Shown piece after piece: positions 1 to 10,589 of a stretch of DNA of 64,000 bases. The position numbers and the translations under genes were made by a program. Source of the DNA: Staphylotrichum longicolle (Eukaryota; Ascomycota; Sordariomycetes; Sordariales; Chaetomiaceae); contig JAHCVI010000002.1 of the NCBI GenBank assembly GCA_019096155.1, forward strand, positions 4,402,001 through 4,466,000, read 5' to 3'. How positions within the stretch are numbered: position 1 is the stretch's first letter; each line of letters begins with the position of its first letter. Under the pieces are notes generated by a model. The model was not told the DNA's origin. It ran no database searches and saw nothing but the letters and a program-made list of their open reading frames with translations.

Positions 1-385
1 CATGGCTAGTTCTGTTTTGGGGGAGGGGGGTTAGCATAAAAAAAAGTGTAGAAGTCGGGACAAGGGACATACGGCTCTGGCGCATCAGCTTCTCGGCAAT
101 GCCCAGGCGGCGGTGGGTGCGCATGACGGACAGCGAGGTGATGTGGCCGTGCTGCACGCCGTCGGTCGGCTCCTCCTCCATCTTGGCGAGCACATAGCCG
201 ACGATCTTGGGGTAGTCGTAGGGGGTCTTGGGCGGGCGCGAGACGTCGACGGCGACAAAGGACAGCTGCGGCCACGAGAGGGCGTGGTAGAGGTAGTACT
301 TGAGGAAGTAGTTCTCGGGCAGATTCTCGATATTCGCGTGCTGGATCAGCGGAATGTCGGACGCGCGGAGCAGCCGGATGTCCAT
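1..385 (-). CDS. NAA10: N-terminal acetyltransferase catalytic subunit NAA10/Ard1 (5' part)
   Basis: Partial gene running off the left edge. The first exon is 73-385 (start codon 383-385), the intron is 12-72 (GTATGT donor, TGCTAAC branch point, ACAG acceptor), and the second exon begins at 11. The 108 visible residues start MDIRLLRASDIPLIQ and contain the GNAT acetyl-CoA-binding motif RRLGIA at about residues 92-97, followed by EKLMRQSQLAM, as expected for Ard1. Naa10 is the catalytic subunit of the ribosome-bound NatA complex and acetylates N-termini exposed by methionine removal. That role is family knowledge; the subunit identity rests on the N-terminal half only. It shares a 595-bp divergent promoter with the dehydrogenase gene at 981. 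Confidence 0.9.
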   Translation of the reverse strand, partial: MDIRLLRASDIPLIQHANIENLPENYFLKYYLYHALSWPQLSFVAVDVSRPPKTPYDYPKIVGYVLAKMEEEPTDGVQHGHITSLSVMRTHRRLGIAEKLMRQSRMSLVPTSTLFFMLTPLPQNRTSH

Positions 386-980
386 GGTGGCTGGTTCTAC
401 TCAGTATCGGTTTCGCTCCGGGGCGGCGACGAGTAAGGCCGGTGTTAGGGCTGGGTGGTGAGGCTGCGGTGCTGAGTCCCAAGGCCGAGTTCGAGTTGTC
501 GACACACCGAGCTGCAGTGGGGCTGGGTCGAAATTCAATGGCATGGCTCCAGAAGGCCACGGCGCTGTGGGGCTGCCATCCATCCTCTGCCATCCCATGT
601 GGGGACCCCTGTAGCCGCGCAAATGGCGGGGCAGCGCATCGAGGTGCGAGCTGGACCGACATCGCGGTGCGGGGCATAGATCCCACGCTTCCCCTGGCGC
701 AAACTCCCTTCTCCAACTGCCAAAGAAGGAATGCGATGGTCACTTACACCGGGCCGCGGGGAGGTTGTGTCCACCTGTTATATTGGCGTCTGTATATAAG
801 GATAAAGGAGAGTGCTTCTCAAATTGACTCGACTGGTCTCGGTTATTCCACTTCTGCACTCTTGCGCCTGTTGAACCTCTGCTCTGTTCAAAAGGGTCTC
901 CAGTAGTTACTGCTCCTCTTTCGCCGTGATCGTCAGATTGATATAGCAGCAACACCGCACACACTCTCTCACGAGTCACC
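386..980. promoter_or_regulatory. Divergent intergenic promoter between NAA10 and the SDR gene
   Basis: A 595-bp gap between two divergent start codons, so it should drive both genes. A consensus TATA element (tatataag) sits at 793-800 on the + strand, about 180 bases before the dehydrogenase start. I see no matching TATA element towards NAA10. No other gene is apparent here; open frames across it do not look like protein. Confidence 0.6.
793..800 (+). promoter_or_regulatory. TATA box of the SDR gene
   Basis: The consensus tatataag lies about 180 bases before the start codon at 981, followed by pyrimidine-rich sequence typical of fungal transcription start regions. Confidence 0.55.
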
Positions 981-1883
981 ATGTCTCGGCCACTGGAAGG
1001 AAAGCTCGGGATTGTGACGGGAGCCTCTCGAGGTCGGTCTCATTCTCGAGAAACCCAACCAACAACCACCAGCTAGCTGACAGCACCAGGCATTGGCGCC
1101 GCCATCGCCGAGAACCTCGCGTCCAAGGGCTGCAACCTGGTCATCAACTACACCTCCTCCTCCTCGACCGAACCCTCGGCCGAGTTCGCCAAGAAGCTCT
1201 CCTCGACCTACAACATCCGCGCCGTGCCCATCCAAGCAGACATCGGCACGCCCACGGGGGGCCGCGACCTCATCGCTTCGGCGCGCGAGCACTTCACCGC
1301 CGCCAACCGCTTCCAGATCGACATCCTCATCAACAACGCGGGCATCGCGCGCAACGCCCTCCTCCCCGAGGTGACGGTCGAGGACTTCGAGTCGACCTAC
1401 CGCGTCAACGTGCTCGGCCCGCTGCTCGTCGTGCAGGCCGCCCAGCCGTACCTGCCGACGGACCGCTCCGGCCGCATCGTCAACATCTCGTCCGTCTCGT
1501 CGTCGACGGGCTTCGTGACGCAGTCGGTCTACGGCGGGACCAAGGCCGCCGTCGAGGCCATGACGCGCACCTGGGCGCGCGAGCTGGCTGAGAACGCCAC
1601 GGTGAACGCGGTCAACCCGGGTCCCGTGGAGGGGCCCATGTACAAGACCAACACGCCCGAGTTCCTGGAGGGGATCCACGGGTGGGTGCTGCACACGCCG
1701 CTGATGAAGGTGAGGGAGGGGGTGGACCCCGAGGACGTGGTCAAGGATGCAAAGGAGAGCGGGGGGAGGCCGGCGTGGACCAAGGAGGTGGCGGGCATCG
1801 TGGGGATGCTGTGGTGGGAGGAGGCCGGGTGGTGTACGGGGCAGGTGGTGTGTGCCAACGGCGGGATGGTGATGCTGCACTAG
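981..1883 (+). CDS. Short-chain dehydrogenase/reductase (SDR)
   Basis: Two exons, 981-1032 and 1090-1883, encode 281 residues. The classical SDR signatures are present: cofactor glycine motif TGASRGIG at 13-20, NNAG at 99-102, a serine-rich SSVSSS stretch near 150, and the catalytic pair Tyr165-x3-Lys169 (YGGTK), followed by the usual NAVNPGPV motif. The protein is a Rossmann-fold NAD(P)(H)-dependent oxidoreductase. The Asn and Arg residues just after the glycine motif do not settle NADPH versus NADH, and the substrate cannot be read from sequence. It resembles the large fungal group of 3-ketoacyl-ACP-reductase or versicolorin-reductase-like enzymes. No biosynthetic cluster surrounds it. The start at 981 gives the expected distance to the glycine motif and follows a good context (caccatg). 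Confidence 0.9.
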
Positions 1884-2263
1884 ACCTACTTTACTCTGTA
1901 GAATCCTTGGGGTTTGTTGTTTTTGGTTCCAAAGCAGAGGATATCCGTGGTGACTCAAATTTGCAATCCTTCAACTTTTATGCTTATGTCTTCGAATTGG
2001 ATAAACTCAGAGGACAATGTTGTCTGTAGCTGCCTGCTCAGGCCAATTGGAGAGTCACAGAGGGTCACAGAGGATGCTTCGCGGTAGAAGGGCGAGCTCG
2101 ACTTGCTAAAAGCAGCTGTTGCCCCACTAATATTTCACTGGATGCCCAGACAGAGCTTCCGCCTCGCGCGCAAGGCTGAACTTCACCTCCTGGGGTCCTC
2201 ACGACGACCACTCTGCTGCACCGCACAGCGCACCGCATTTCAGCAACCCAAGCAACCTTCGAC
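1884..2263. other. Intergenic gap, SDR 3' end to SPF45-like promoter
   Basis: 380 bases between two genes on the same strand, serving as 3' UTR and then promoter/5' UTR. Nothing else seen. Confidence 0.6.
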
Positions 2264-3857
2264 ATGGCGGCACCGCCTCCGCAACCGCCTCAACGAGGCG
2301 GCATGTCGCTGTACGCCAACCTCCTCGACACGGACAGCAGCGCCTCCATCTCGCGCGGCCCCGTCATGTTCAATGACGCCTCCAAGGACGACACCCCCGC
2401 GAAGAGGGCAATTGACCCAGCCCTCCGCTTTCAGCCCATCCGACGTCCGCAAGTCAAGCAACCCGCCAAACCAAAGCCCGCCTTTCCCAAGGCCCCTCCC
2501 GCCGCCACCCCGTCCTCCGCCTCAGCAACGTCGACATCCACAACAACGGCAAACCCGGCCGCGGCCGCACCCGCCCAACCGCGCAGCACCCTCGCCGACT
2601 GGGCCGCCACCGAGGACGACGAGTATCTGTACGCTGGCGTGGGCGCAGGCGAGAAGCGGCAGCGCGGCGGGCGCCGCAAGAAGAAGAAGCAGCGCGAGGA
2701 TGCCCACCGCGAGACCGACTGGGACGAGCTGTACGACCCTGCCCGGCCGACGAATGTGGACGAGTATCTACGCAGCGAAGAGCGGGTGAGGGAGGTGCGG
2801 GATTGGAAGGCCGTGTTGTACGCGCATCGCAGAAGAAAAGACCGAAGCAGTGATGGCGGGAGCGACGAAGACGAAGAGGGGGATCGGAGGATGAGGAGTG
2901 AGTCGACCCGCGTCAAGAGGAGACGCTGCATGTGGACTGACCGCGACGACAGACCAATTTGCCCCGCCGGCGTCGCTCACCTTTGCGCCGCCGCCCATGT
3001 CACCGCCCCGCGCTGCTGCGCCTGTAGCACTCGACACGACCGGCGACGACGCCTACGCCCGCCGCCTAGCAATGTCCGGCATGGCAGCACCACCCCAACC
3101 ACCACCACCTGCTCCTCCAGCAGCATCAATCCCACCACCACCACCACCACCGCCAACCGACAGCACAACCATTTCCCGCGCCCCAGTCCGCTACTCCCCA
3201 CCACCACCACCCCCCTCCTCCGCAATGGACATCGAAATGGCCACCCCCGAAATCGATTCCTCCGCAGTCCACCAACACCAGCACCACCACCAACAAGACG
3301 AAGAAGACGAACAAGAACAACGCACGACCCGCCCGGCCAAAAGGGCTTCGCGGCCCGCCTCATGGCCAAATACGGCTGGACCAAGGGCACCGGCCTCGGC
3401 GCCTCCGCGTCGGGCATCACCACCGCCCTGCGCGTGCAGGTCGAAAAGCGCCGGCGCAGGCCCGACGCCGAGGGGGGCGGGTTCGAGGGCGGGCCCGGCG
3501 GGCGGGGGCGGATCATCGCGCCCAAGGCCAAGGCCCCCCAACCCCCACCATCTGCCACCCAGTCCGGTGATATCCCTGACGGCGGCGGCGGTTCAGGGGG
3601 CGGCGCGACAAAGTTCGGCAAGATGAGCGTCGTGGTGGTGCTCGACCGCATGCTGGACGGGATGCCCGACCTCGAGGCCGAGGTCGAGGCCGGCCTGGGG
3701 CAGGAGATTGGCGAGGAGTGCGGCGAGCGGTACGGGCGCGTGGAGCGCATCGTCGTGGACGTCGAGGGGCGGCGGGTGTTTATCCGGTTCGTTGAGGGGG
3801 TGTCGGCGCTGAGGGTGAGTTCTCCTTCCTTCCCTTCCCCCTTTCTTACCACCTACC

Positions 3858-3891
<34 letters not shown>

Positions 3892-4056
3892 GTGGCGGGA
3901 TATGCCGGGGCTATGGCAGTTGTGTTACCTTATGCTGTGCTAACGTCGAAACGGCAGGCCGTGAATGCGCTCGAAGGGAGGATATTCAACGGCAACGCGA
4001 TTGCCGCGCGGTTCTACGACGAGGAGAGGTTCGAGGAGGGGCTTTATGATGGGTGA
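2264..4056 (+). CDS. SPF45/RBM17-like G-patch and RRM splicing factor, with an apparent frameshift
   Basis: Exons are 2264-2897, 2953-3814 and 3958-4056. The N-terminus has the SPF45-type start (MSLYANLLDTD near residue 14) and a WD/KR-rich region (DWDELYDPARPTNVDEYL). A proline-rich stretch with GDDAYARRLAMSG follows, then a G-patch (GFAARLMAKYGWTKGTGLG) and a C-terminal RRM of the UHM type ending AVNALEGRIFNGN...ARFYDEERFEEGLYDG. SPF45 proteins act in 3' splice-site recognition through the UHM. The reading frame changes between the proline-rich region and the G-patch at about 3335-3336. One extra G there (CCG-GGC-CAA) would restore RPGQKGF, the expected junction, and I see no intron that would do so. 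Either the sequence lacks a base or the gene is damaged. The last intron (3815-3957) carries a CT microsatellite. Confidence 0.88.
3865..3892. repeat. CT microsatellite in the SPF45-like intron
   Basis: A (CT)n tract between the donor and the CTAAC branch point of the last intron of the SPF45-like gene; a similar tract lies in the ANP1 intron at about 13351-13369. Confidence 0.8.
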
Positions 4057-4931
4057 GGAAGGGGGAGGCAGAAGCTGTTAGATTGTTTGTCCCCCCCGCT
4101 CGACATCTCAAAGGACAAAAGTCTGGGTTCGAGTCATGTGGATTATATCCAACACAGAACAAGACAAAGTTGCCGCTCCGGCTTGACCTGCAACTGCACC
4201 AATTGGTCGATGGCATGGTTTCCATGGGGGCCATGGACATCCTGACTGTGACGACCCGTCCAATATGGTTCAACCCAGTACCCACTTACATTCACACATT
4301 GCAGCTCTGGAAGCATACATCAAGACACGGCATTCAAAACGACAGCACCCAATATTACAAGATCCTAAGAAAAACTGCATACACAAAGCAAAAGAGACAG
4401 TCTAGAAAAACACCGATTACCCTTCACCCCTCGACCATCCCACAACCACCCCTTCTCCAGCCTTGCCGAACACCTCTTCTTCCGTCCTGTCCAAGGTCAC
4501 CCAGGCCACTTACTGACCGCCAGACCTTGGCCGCTTCCATCAGAGCACCCCCATCAAACCCTCGAGAGGGATCTCACACCACCCGGACCCCGTACCCAGT
4601 TACCGATTGAACGTCCAATCACTTGATAGATCAACAAGGGCAGGGAAGAAATGTTCAAAACAGATCCAGCGTGTCTCTCTCTCTTTCCGAGCGGTAATTA
4701 AGTCTAGTGGTTCCCCTTATGTGATATCACGCGGCGCATGGCGCGTTGCGCGATGGGTATGCGGACAAGCCCCTCCACCTTTTTCCCCCAAAATAAGCGG
4801 CAGCAGAAAATTCGACGGAGACAGTATTTTATTCAAAGGAAAGACAGGGTCAGGGTGTGTGATGGTGTGATGTGCGTGTTGCCTAGATTGACAACAAAAA
4901 GAGACTTTCAGAAGTGACATGTCCCATCAAT
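4057..4931. other. Convergent 3' intergenic gap
   Basis: 875 bases between the 3' ends of the SPF45-like gene and ECM33. No coding or RNA gene is supported; open frames here have no recognisable protein character. Confidence 0.55.
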
Positions 4932-6280
4932 TTAGAGCGCCGAGGCGAGCGCGGCAACGCCAACGAGGCCGAGGAGGGCGACGTTGAAGGTGACGCCGGC
5001 GGCGCTGTTCTTGTCCTTGCCATTGCCAGTGCCGTCGACCTCGCCGTTGCCCGAGCTTGTGCTGTCGGTGTCCTCGTTGGCCTTGTCGTTGTTGCTGGTG
5101 CAGGTGAAGGTGCCCGCAATGCGGCCATCACCGCCCTGGTCGCTGGGAGCAGCCTTCTTGAGCGCCTCGCAAGACGACTTCACGTCGCCGGTGGAGGAGA
5201 CATCGAAGGCGCCCTTGACAACATTGAGCTCGGGGAAATCGACCCTGGTGGTTTCACGTCAGTTTACTCTCTTGTTACTGGGACAATGACAAACTGTCAC
5301 TGGAGGAAAAACCTACTCGGTAAAGTTGCCACGGAGCTTGATGGCGCCGCCAACATCCGTCAGCTTGGGGAAGTAGGTGACCTTGTCGAGGCCGGTGTTG
5401 TTGGCAATCAAGAGACCGCCGCCAATCGAGGTCAGCTTGGGGAACGTCATGTTGAGGAGCGCGCCGTTGCCGACGAACGAGATGTCGCCCGACTCGGTGT
5501 GGGTCAGGTTGGGGGCGCTGAAGGTCTCGAAGTAGTTGGAGTCGAAGCGGATAGAGCCGTTGACGACCTGGAGCGAGGGGACGGAGAACTTGGTCACGTT
5601 GGCAATCGTCATGTTGGAGATCCAGACCAGGTCGGGCAGGTCAATGTCGAGGCCGATGCCGTTGGCCTGGATGTTGAGGTTGTCGCTCAGGTTCTCGAGC
5701 CCAGTGCTGAACTTCTTGAGGCGACGGTTGTTGTTGATGTCAAGCTTGTTGACGCTGGTGAGGTTGAGGCCGGTCAGGGTGTCGAGGAAGGTGTCGCTGA
5801 TGGTCACCTCGTCGGCCTTGGAGAGGGGCCCGAGGGTAACCGAGTTCAGGTTCGTAACCGACTGCCAGGCGAGGGCGCGGACCGAGGTGAGGCTCGAGAA
5901 GCTGAGGGTGCTGAGCTTGGTGACGTTCCTCAGGGTGAAGGCGCCGCCGACGGTCCTCAGGCTGGAGGTCTGGAAGTTCTCGAGGACGCCATTGTCGAGA
6001 ACGCTGAGATCACCAGTGATCTCCTGGGGACCCGAAATGTCGATGCTGGAGCCGGCGGTGGTGCCGATCACCACGCTGCCCTTCACTGTCCTACAGCTCG
6101 CGAGCTTGGTGGCCTCGGCCTGGCTGTTGACCGTCGTCGTCGCCGTGAAGGTGCAGGTGCCGGCTTGGGCTTTACGGTTGTGTCAGTGCTCGATTCCGAG
6201 GCAAGTAACCACGGGCTTCCAAACTCACCTGCGGCCGAGCCGATCGCCAGGAAGGCGGGAAGAAGCTGCTTGACAAACAT
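4932..6280 (-). CDS. ECM33: GPI-anchored cell-wall protein Ecm33/Sps2 family
   Basis: Exons (minus strand) 6229-6280, 5317-6163 and 4932-5244 give 403 residues. The first 19 or so residues are a signal peptide (MFVKQLLPAFLAIGSAAA). The mature protein starts GTCTFTATTTVNSQAEATKLASC, matching Ecm33. It is followed by receptor-L-domain-like leucine-rich repeats carrying many N-x-S/T glycosylation sites, and a Ser/Thr/Asp/Gly-rich stalk. The hydrophobic tail (VTFNVALLGLVGVAALASAL) follows a KNSAAG stretch, fitting GPI addition. Ecm33 proteins sit at the plasma membrane/cell wall and are needed for normal wall structure; this is family knowledge. A GPI attachment residue near the SAAG is inferred. 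No convincing gene lies in the 3.1 kb upstream, so the promoter could be long. Confidence 0.93.
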
Positions 6281-9200
6281 GGTGCCGAAGTCTGTGGACG
6301 GCGGTTAGAGACTGGGCTGAAAAGCACGATTTTGGGCAATCCCGGGAGTGGGAAGAGCAAAAGTGCAACGCATAAAAAAAGAGCGACAGAGAGAAGGTGC
6401 AGCGATATGGTGGGCGGGAACACGAAGTTGAGTCGGTATTTCCTTCGGCCGGTTTGGGAAGGTCAGTCCACACGGGTTTGGTTCCCCGGAGCCGAACCAG
6501 ACGGTACGACCGACTTGATCCGCCACAGGCCCCGTGTCAGAGATTCCTGGGGGAAGTCTGCCTTCCGTCCGCCGTCCCATCTCTGGTGCAGGTCTGGCCG
6601 CCGGTGTTGCTGGAGGACAGGTGCCGGATGGCGGGATGGGCCCGGTTGTGGTGCGACTCGTGAAACAGATTCGGGGTTCTTGGGGTGCTTGGGGCTTCTT
6701 GGTGCAGTGGAGAAGGCAGAAGAGAGCGCACGACAATGCCTCTCGGTCTTTGATGATCGTGTCCCTCGACCTGTGTGTGCAATTGCGGTTCAACACCTAC
6801 GTACCTGTGCTTCAATTGACGGATGGGGAGTGGGATAGAGTGACTCGATGTCGGAATTGTCGCGTTCAAAGGCTTCGACACGGGAAAGGCAGAAGCGACC
6901 TTCTGAAGTGGGAGAGGAAAGAAGAAAAAGGGATTAAAGAGAGCGGCCGTCAATGGATCCGGCTCTTCTCCGTAGCTAGCGAGTGACGGGGAATCGAAAT
7001 AGAACAACCTAGGAAGAGGTGGAAGTTGGATGAGAAAACCAGAAGGAGGAGGCCAAGCAGCAAGAAGTTGCAAGGAAACCTGCCATGGCAGGCATGGCAG
7101 GCATGGCCAGGAAGGGGGAATTTGAGACCCACCTCATATGGATCCCCACCGGCTATTGGATGCGAGGACAGTGCGCTAGCAGAACACACCCCCCTGTCTC
7201 AGACGCTCAGGGGCATGTGTTGCTGGACCGAGTCCACACGCCTCAGCCAGACACGTAATGAGCCCTCTCTGTGCAATATCTGCCATCGCAGTTGTGTTCT
7301 TTTTTTCTCTCTTGTGGTTTTCTACTGTGCAGCTACCCATCATAATTAACAGTCGGTTTTCTATGAAATTGGTAACGCGACATAGTGCTATCTTTTTAAG
7401 TGTATCATTTCCCTGCTTGACGGCGACGACTAACGCGTGTTCTGTTCCCGTTCGATCCGGGATTGGGTGTGGGTCAGGTCCCGACTTGGCAGCTTTCTCC
7501 GTTACGTCGATGGCGTTCCTTGCCAGCCAGCCAGCCAGCCAGCAGGCAGGCCAAGCAGGGGCTGGTGCCGGAGAGATTGTTTTGCTCTTTCACGCCACAC
7601 GATCCAAGGGCCGAGATGGATAACACACTCCACCAACAGTGCACACATGAGACAGGCTCGGACAGGCACGGTTGCCTCCCGGAGCAAAAACTGGCAGGCT
7701 GTTGGTTGCTTTCTTGGCTCTTGTTTACGCGGTGCACGATAACGACGAGGGCCAACCGTTGCGAGAGAGGCGCAGCCCACAGAACGGGACGGATGCACCA
7801 ACCCTTGCACATGCAGGAGCAGGAAATCCCAATGGCTGGCCGATCCGTTCCAAGCTTTTCCAGGGCCTGTGCTGTTTGTGTCTTGTATCGCACCGTCCCT
7901 GATGACGTCGGGACCCGAAAAGATGAACTCCAAAATATCTCCGTTCCCAATGTTTCCAATGGCTGGCCAGCGCATCGCATCGGTAAAAAAGCTGTGTGAT
8001 ACGGAGAGTGTCTTGCACCAGCTGACCAGCCAGGGCTGCCCTGGGCTTGTCCCGAGGGGTCAACCTGTGAAGTGCAGGAATCCACCTTTTGCAGGTGAAG
8101 ATCGCCCTGCATATTGTGATGAGACTGATGAGAGGACCGTCTCCTGTCCATCAATCTCGTTCTGTTCTCCCCGCAAGGCCAGGGCCGCCACTCCAGCCAT
8201 CCCGTCTTATATTACAGCCTTCTGCGCATTCTGGAAGCCGTTCATCTCATCACCTGCGAGCCCTGCTTGACCACACCGACCCAAATACGAGGCCAAGGAC
8301 GGTCACACTTGGGGTCATTTGATGGTGTCCACTCCGCCTGGGGCTCTCATCTTGTCTTTTTTCATCTGCTTTATTATGTCTTCCTTGTCCTGACTTTTTG
8401 ATACTAATAATACTTTAGACCCTCTCTCTGCACCTTTCCTCTTCATCTGCCGTGATCCAGGCCTACCCACCACAAGCACAATTCCACGTAACGCCATGCC
8501 TCGTGCTTTTCTACGCCAGAGTTTGGATCTGTGTTGCCATGCCTCTGCACTCGTACCCGTGCGACAACGCCAGCGATCCTCAGCAGGATTGCGTAAGCTC
8601 CGCCATGCACGTTTTAGCCTGATGCTTCGTCCGATATTCATGCTCTCTGTTTGTTGTGGTTTGTTCCCTGATGACACCCTACTGAGTCGACACCTCGTCA
8701 CCAGCCACAATAAAACACAAGGACTGTTGTTGCGTGAACCTCCGCCAAAACTTGTTGCTCCCATATATGCGGGAAGGGTTACCTCGGTGCCACTGCCGTC
8801 CCGGACATATTGCCCTGTCCCACGATAAGTACGCTGTTTTGACGTCCAACAAAGTTGCGGCAAAGAGCTGCAGTGCTCCCGCATACGCGGCCAGCTCCTC
8901 GGGTGACTGCGATCCTATCCTGCAGGCTGGCAGGACCGTCTCCTTGCTCCGGGACAGCTGCCATGGCCACGGCACTGCCTCTGCCACCTAGCCACTGAGG
9001 TTGTGTAGATGCTGTGGCTAATATGGGCTCCCCGGATAGAACCCAGCTTATATGGTCGTATGCCTGAAACATATATGAACCCCAATCCCCAATCCCAGCC
9101 CCAAGACTGGTCGAGACTGGCTGCCAAGTTTCGCAGCGTGAAACAAACCCGTCCATGATCAACAGGGATGGCCGGCAGCCGGAGTCTCGATGCATTGACG

Positions 9201-9425
9201 GCAAGCTTGTTTCCTGGTGTCACCGCCCTGTTTCCACCAAAACAAGCTCCCGCTCCGTACAGAGAACGCTGAGCAGGTGTCACGGCGGCACCACAGTGTC
9301 ACCGAGAGTCGTGACCACAAACCACCACGACAGGACCGATCGCCCCGACCTTACTCCAGGACCGATCCCTCCCCCCACGGCCTCTTCCACGACCCTCTCC
9401 TTCGCAGCCAGCAACCACCCCAGCC
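6281..9425. other. 3.1-kb gene-poor interval upstream of ECM33
   Basis: No ORF here shows domain similarity, plausible codon use or splice structure that I can defend on either strand. It contains the ECM33 5' region, the 3' flank of the DNA glycosylase gene and short direct repeats: tandem GGCAG/GCATG units at about 7084-7112 and CCAG tetranucleotides at about 7528-7545. A long 5' leader or a non-coding RNA is possible but not shown. Confidence 0.5.
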
Positions 9426-10589
9426 TCACTCCATGGTACTCACATCCGTCTCCTCCACCCTCCACATATACCACATAAACACGCTCCGGTACGGGCTGAA
9501 CCTTGCACTCAGCTCCTCCATCTCCTTCTCCGCCATGTACTTCCACTTGCCGCCCCCGCCCTTGGCCTTCAACCTGGCCACGTCCCGCCCCACGAACGCG
9601 GCCATGCCCCTCTGCACCCCGAGGTCGCCCGTCGAGAAGACGTCCATGCGCTTGAGCGCGAAGCACGCAAACATCTCGACCGTCCACTTGCCCAGCCCGC
9701 GCACCCCGGTCAGCCGCGCCAGGACCTCCTCGTAGGGCGCGTCGGCGAGCATCTGCGCCGTGAGCTCGCCCGCGGCGAACTTGGCGGCTAAGCCCTGGAG
9801 GTACTCGGCCTTGCGCTGGGAGAGGCCGGCCGTGCGGAGGGTGGGGAGCGGGGTGGCTGCTACGGCGGACGGGGTGGGGAAGGTGGGTGTGGTGGTGGTG
9901 ATGTCTGCTGCTGCTGCCGATGGTGCTCTTGCGTCAGGAGGCGGGTTGAAGAGGGCGACGAAACGCGCCTTGATCGACTTGGCGGCCGCACCGCTGACTT
10001 GCTGCGAGATGATGCTGCTGCAGAGGGACTCGAAGGGGTCGATCTGCTCGGCTAAGCCCTCGGGCGAGAAGATGCGGCAGTGGTGCTTGGCGATGAGGGG
10101 CCTCATGCGCGGGTCGACCTTGATGAGGTGTGCGCAGGCTTCTTCGAGGATGTTGGCTGTCGTCGTTGTGGGAGGAGGAGTGAGAGTGAGGGTCGACGCC
10201 TGGAGCTTGGACGGCACGGGTTCGACTGGGGCGGGGACGATGATGCGTGAGGTCTTGGGGGAGCGGAGGAGGGCATTGGTCCGGCTGGGGTCTGCCAGAC
10301 GGGTGACGGCGGCGGGTTTGGGCTTTTGCGTGTGAGCCTCCTCGGCGATGAGGCTAACTGCAGCGGGTGTTGGGGTTGCAGGGAGCTCAGTGGTCGGCTT
10401 GGTAGTTCGACGCCTCCGTGGGGTTGATGGCACGGCCTCAGCTTCATTTGCTTCTATTTCGTCTGCTGCTGGAGCGTGTGCCGCCTTGCGCTTGCGGGAG
10501 ACAGCCGGAGGTGGCAGCGGAGGGGTCAAGTCGGTGAGTTTGGTACTATTCACCATGCCGGCCAGGCGTGCCGATCGCCGTGATGCCAT
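9426..10589 (-). CDS. MAG1: DNA-3-methyladenine glycosylase, HhH-GPD family (Mag1-like)
   Basis: A single exon of 387 residues. The first 140 or so residues are low-complexity and basic (ARRSARLAG-type start, RKRKAAH, PRRRRTTK), probably carrying a nuclear signal. The catalytic domain follows: FESLCSSIISQQVSGAAAKSIKARF, then the helix-hairpin-helix LTGVRGLGKWTVEMF and the GPD region FSTGDLGVQRGM with the catalytic aspartate at about residue 322. This is the layout of AlkA/Mag1 base-excision repair enzymes, which remove alkylated purines from DNA. A central Ala/Thr/Pro-rich insert (about residues 220-245) interrupts the domain. A donor-like GTGAGT lies near the 3' end (VEETD-VSTME), so the last few residues could differ if a terminal intron is used. 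Confidence 0.92.
   Translation of the reverse strand: MASRRSARLAGMVNSTKLTDLTPPLPPPAVSRKRKAAHAPAADEIEANEAEAVPSTPRRRRTTKPTTELPATPTPAAVSLIAEEAHTQKPKPAAVTRLADPSRTNALLRSPKTSRIIVPAPVEPVPSKLQASTLTLTPPPTTTTANILEEACAHLIKVDPRMRPLIAKHHCRIFSPEGLAEQIDPFESLCSSIISQQVSGAAAKSIKARFVALFNPPPDARAPSAAAADITTTTPTFPTPSAVAATPLPTLRTAGLSQRKAEYLQGLAAKFAAGELTAQMLADAPYEEVLARLTGVRGLGKWTVEMFACFALKRMDVFSTGDLGVQRGMAAFVGRDVARLKAKGGGGKWKYMAEKEMEELSARFSPYRSVFMWYMWRVEETDVSTME

Noticed and set aside
6..743. A 245-residue open frame on the minus strand at the left edge
   Set aside because: It overlaps the NAA10 first exon in the wrong frame and reads as arginine/proline-rich shadow sequence; the spliced NAA10 reading has clear GNAT motifs.
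2264..3943. Reading the SPF45-like gene as one long uninterrupted frame
   Set aside because: The middle would be a nonsense Arg/Thr/Pro/His run; splicing at 2898-2952 gives the expected GDDAYARRLAMSG region.
7446..7462. A T-arm-like hairpin with loop TTCGATC and a perfect 5-bp stem
   Set aside because: No matching 5' acceptor strand, D-arm or anticodon arm lies at the proper distance upstream, so it is not a complete tRNA.
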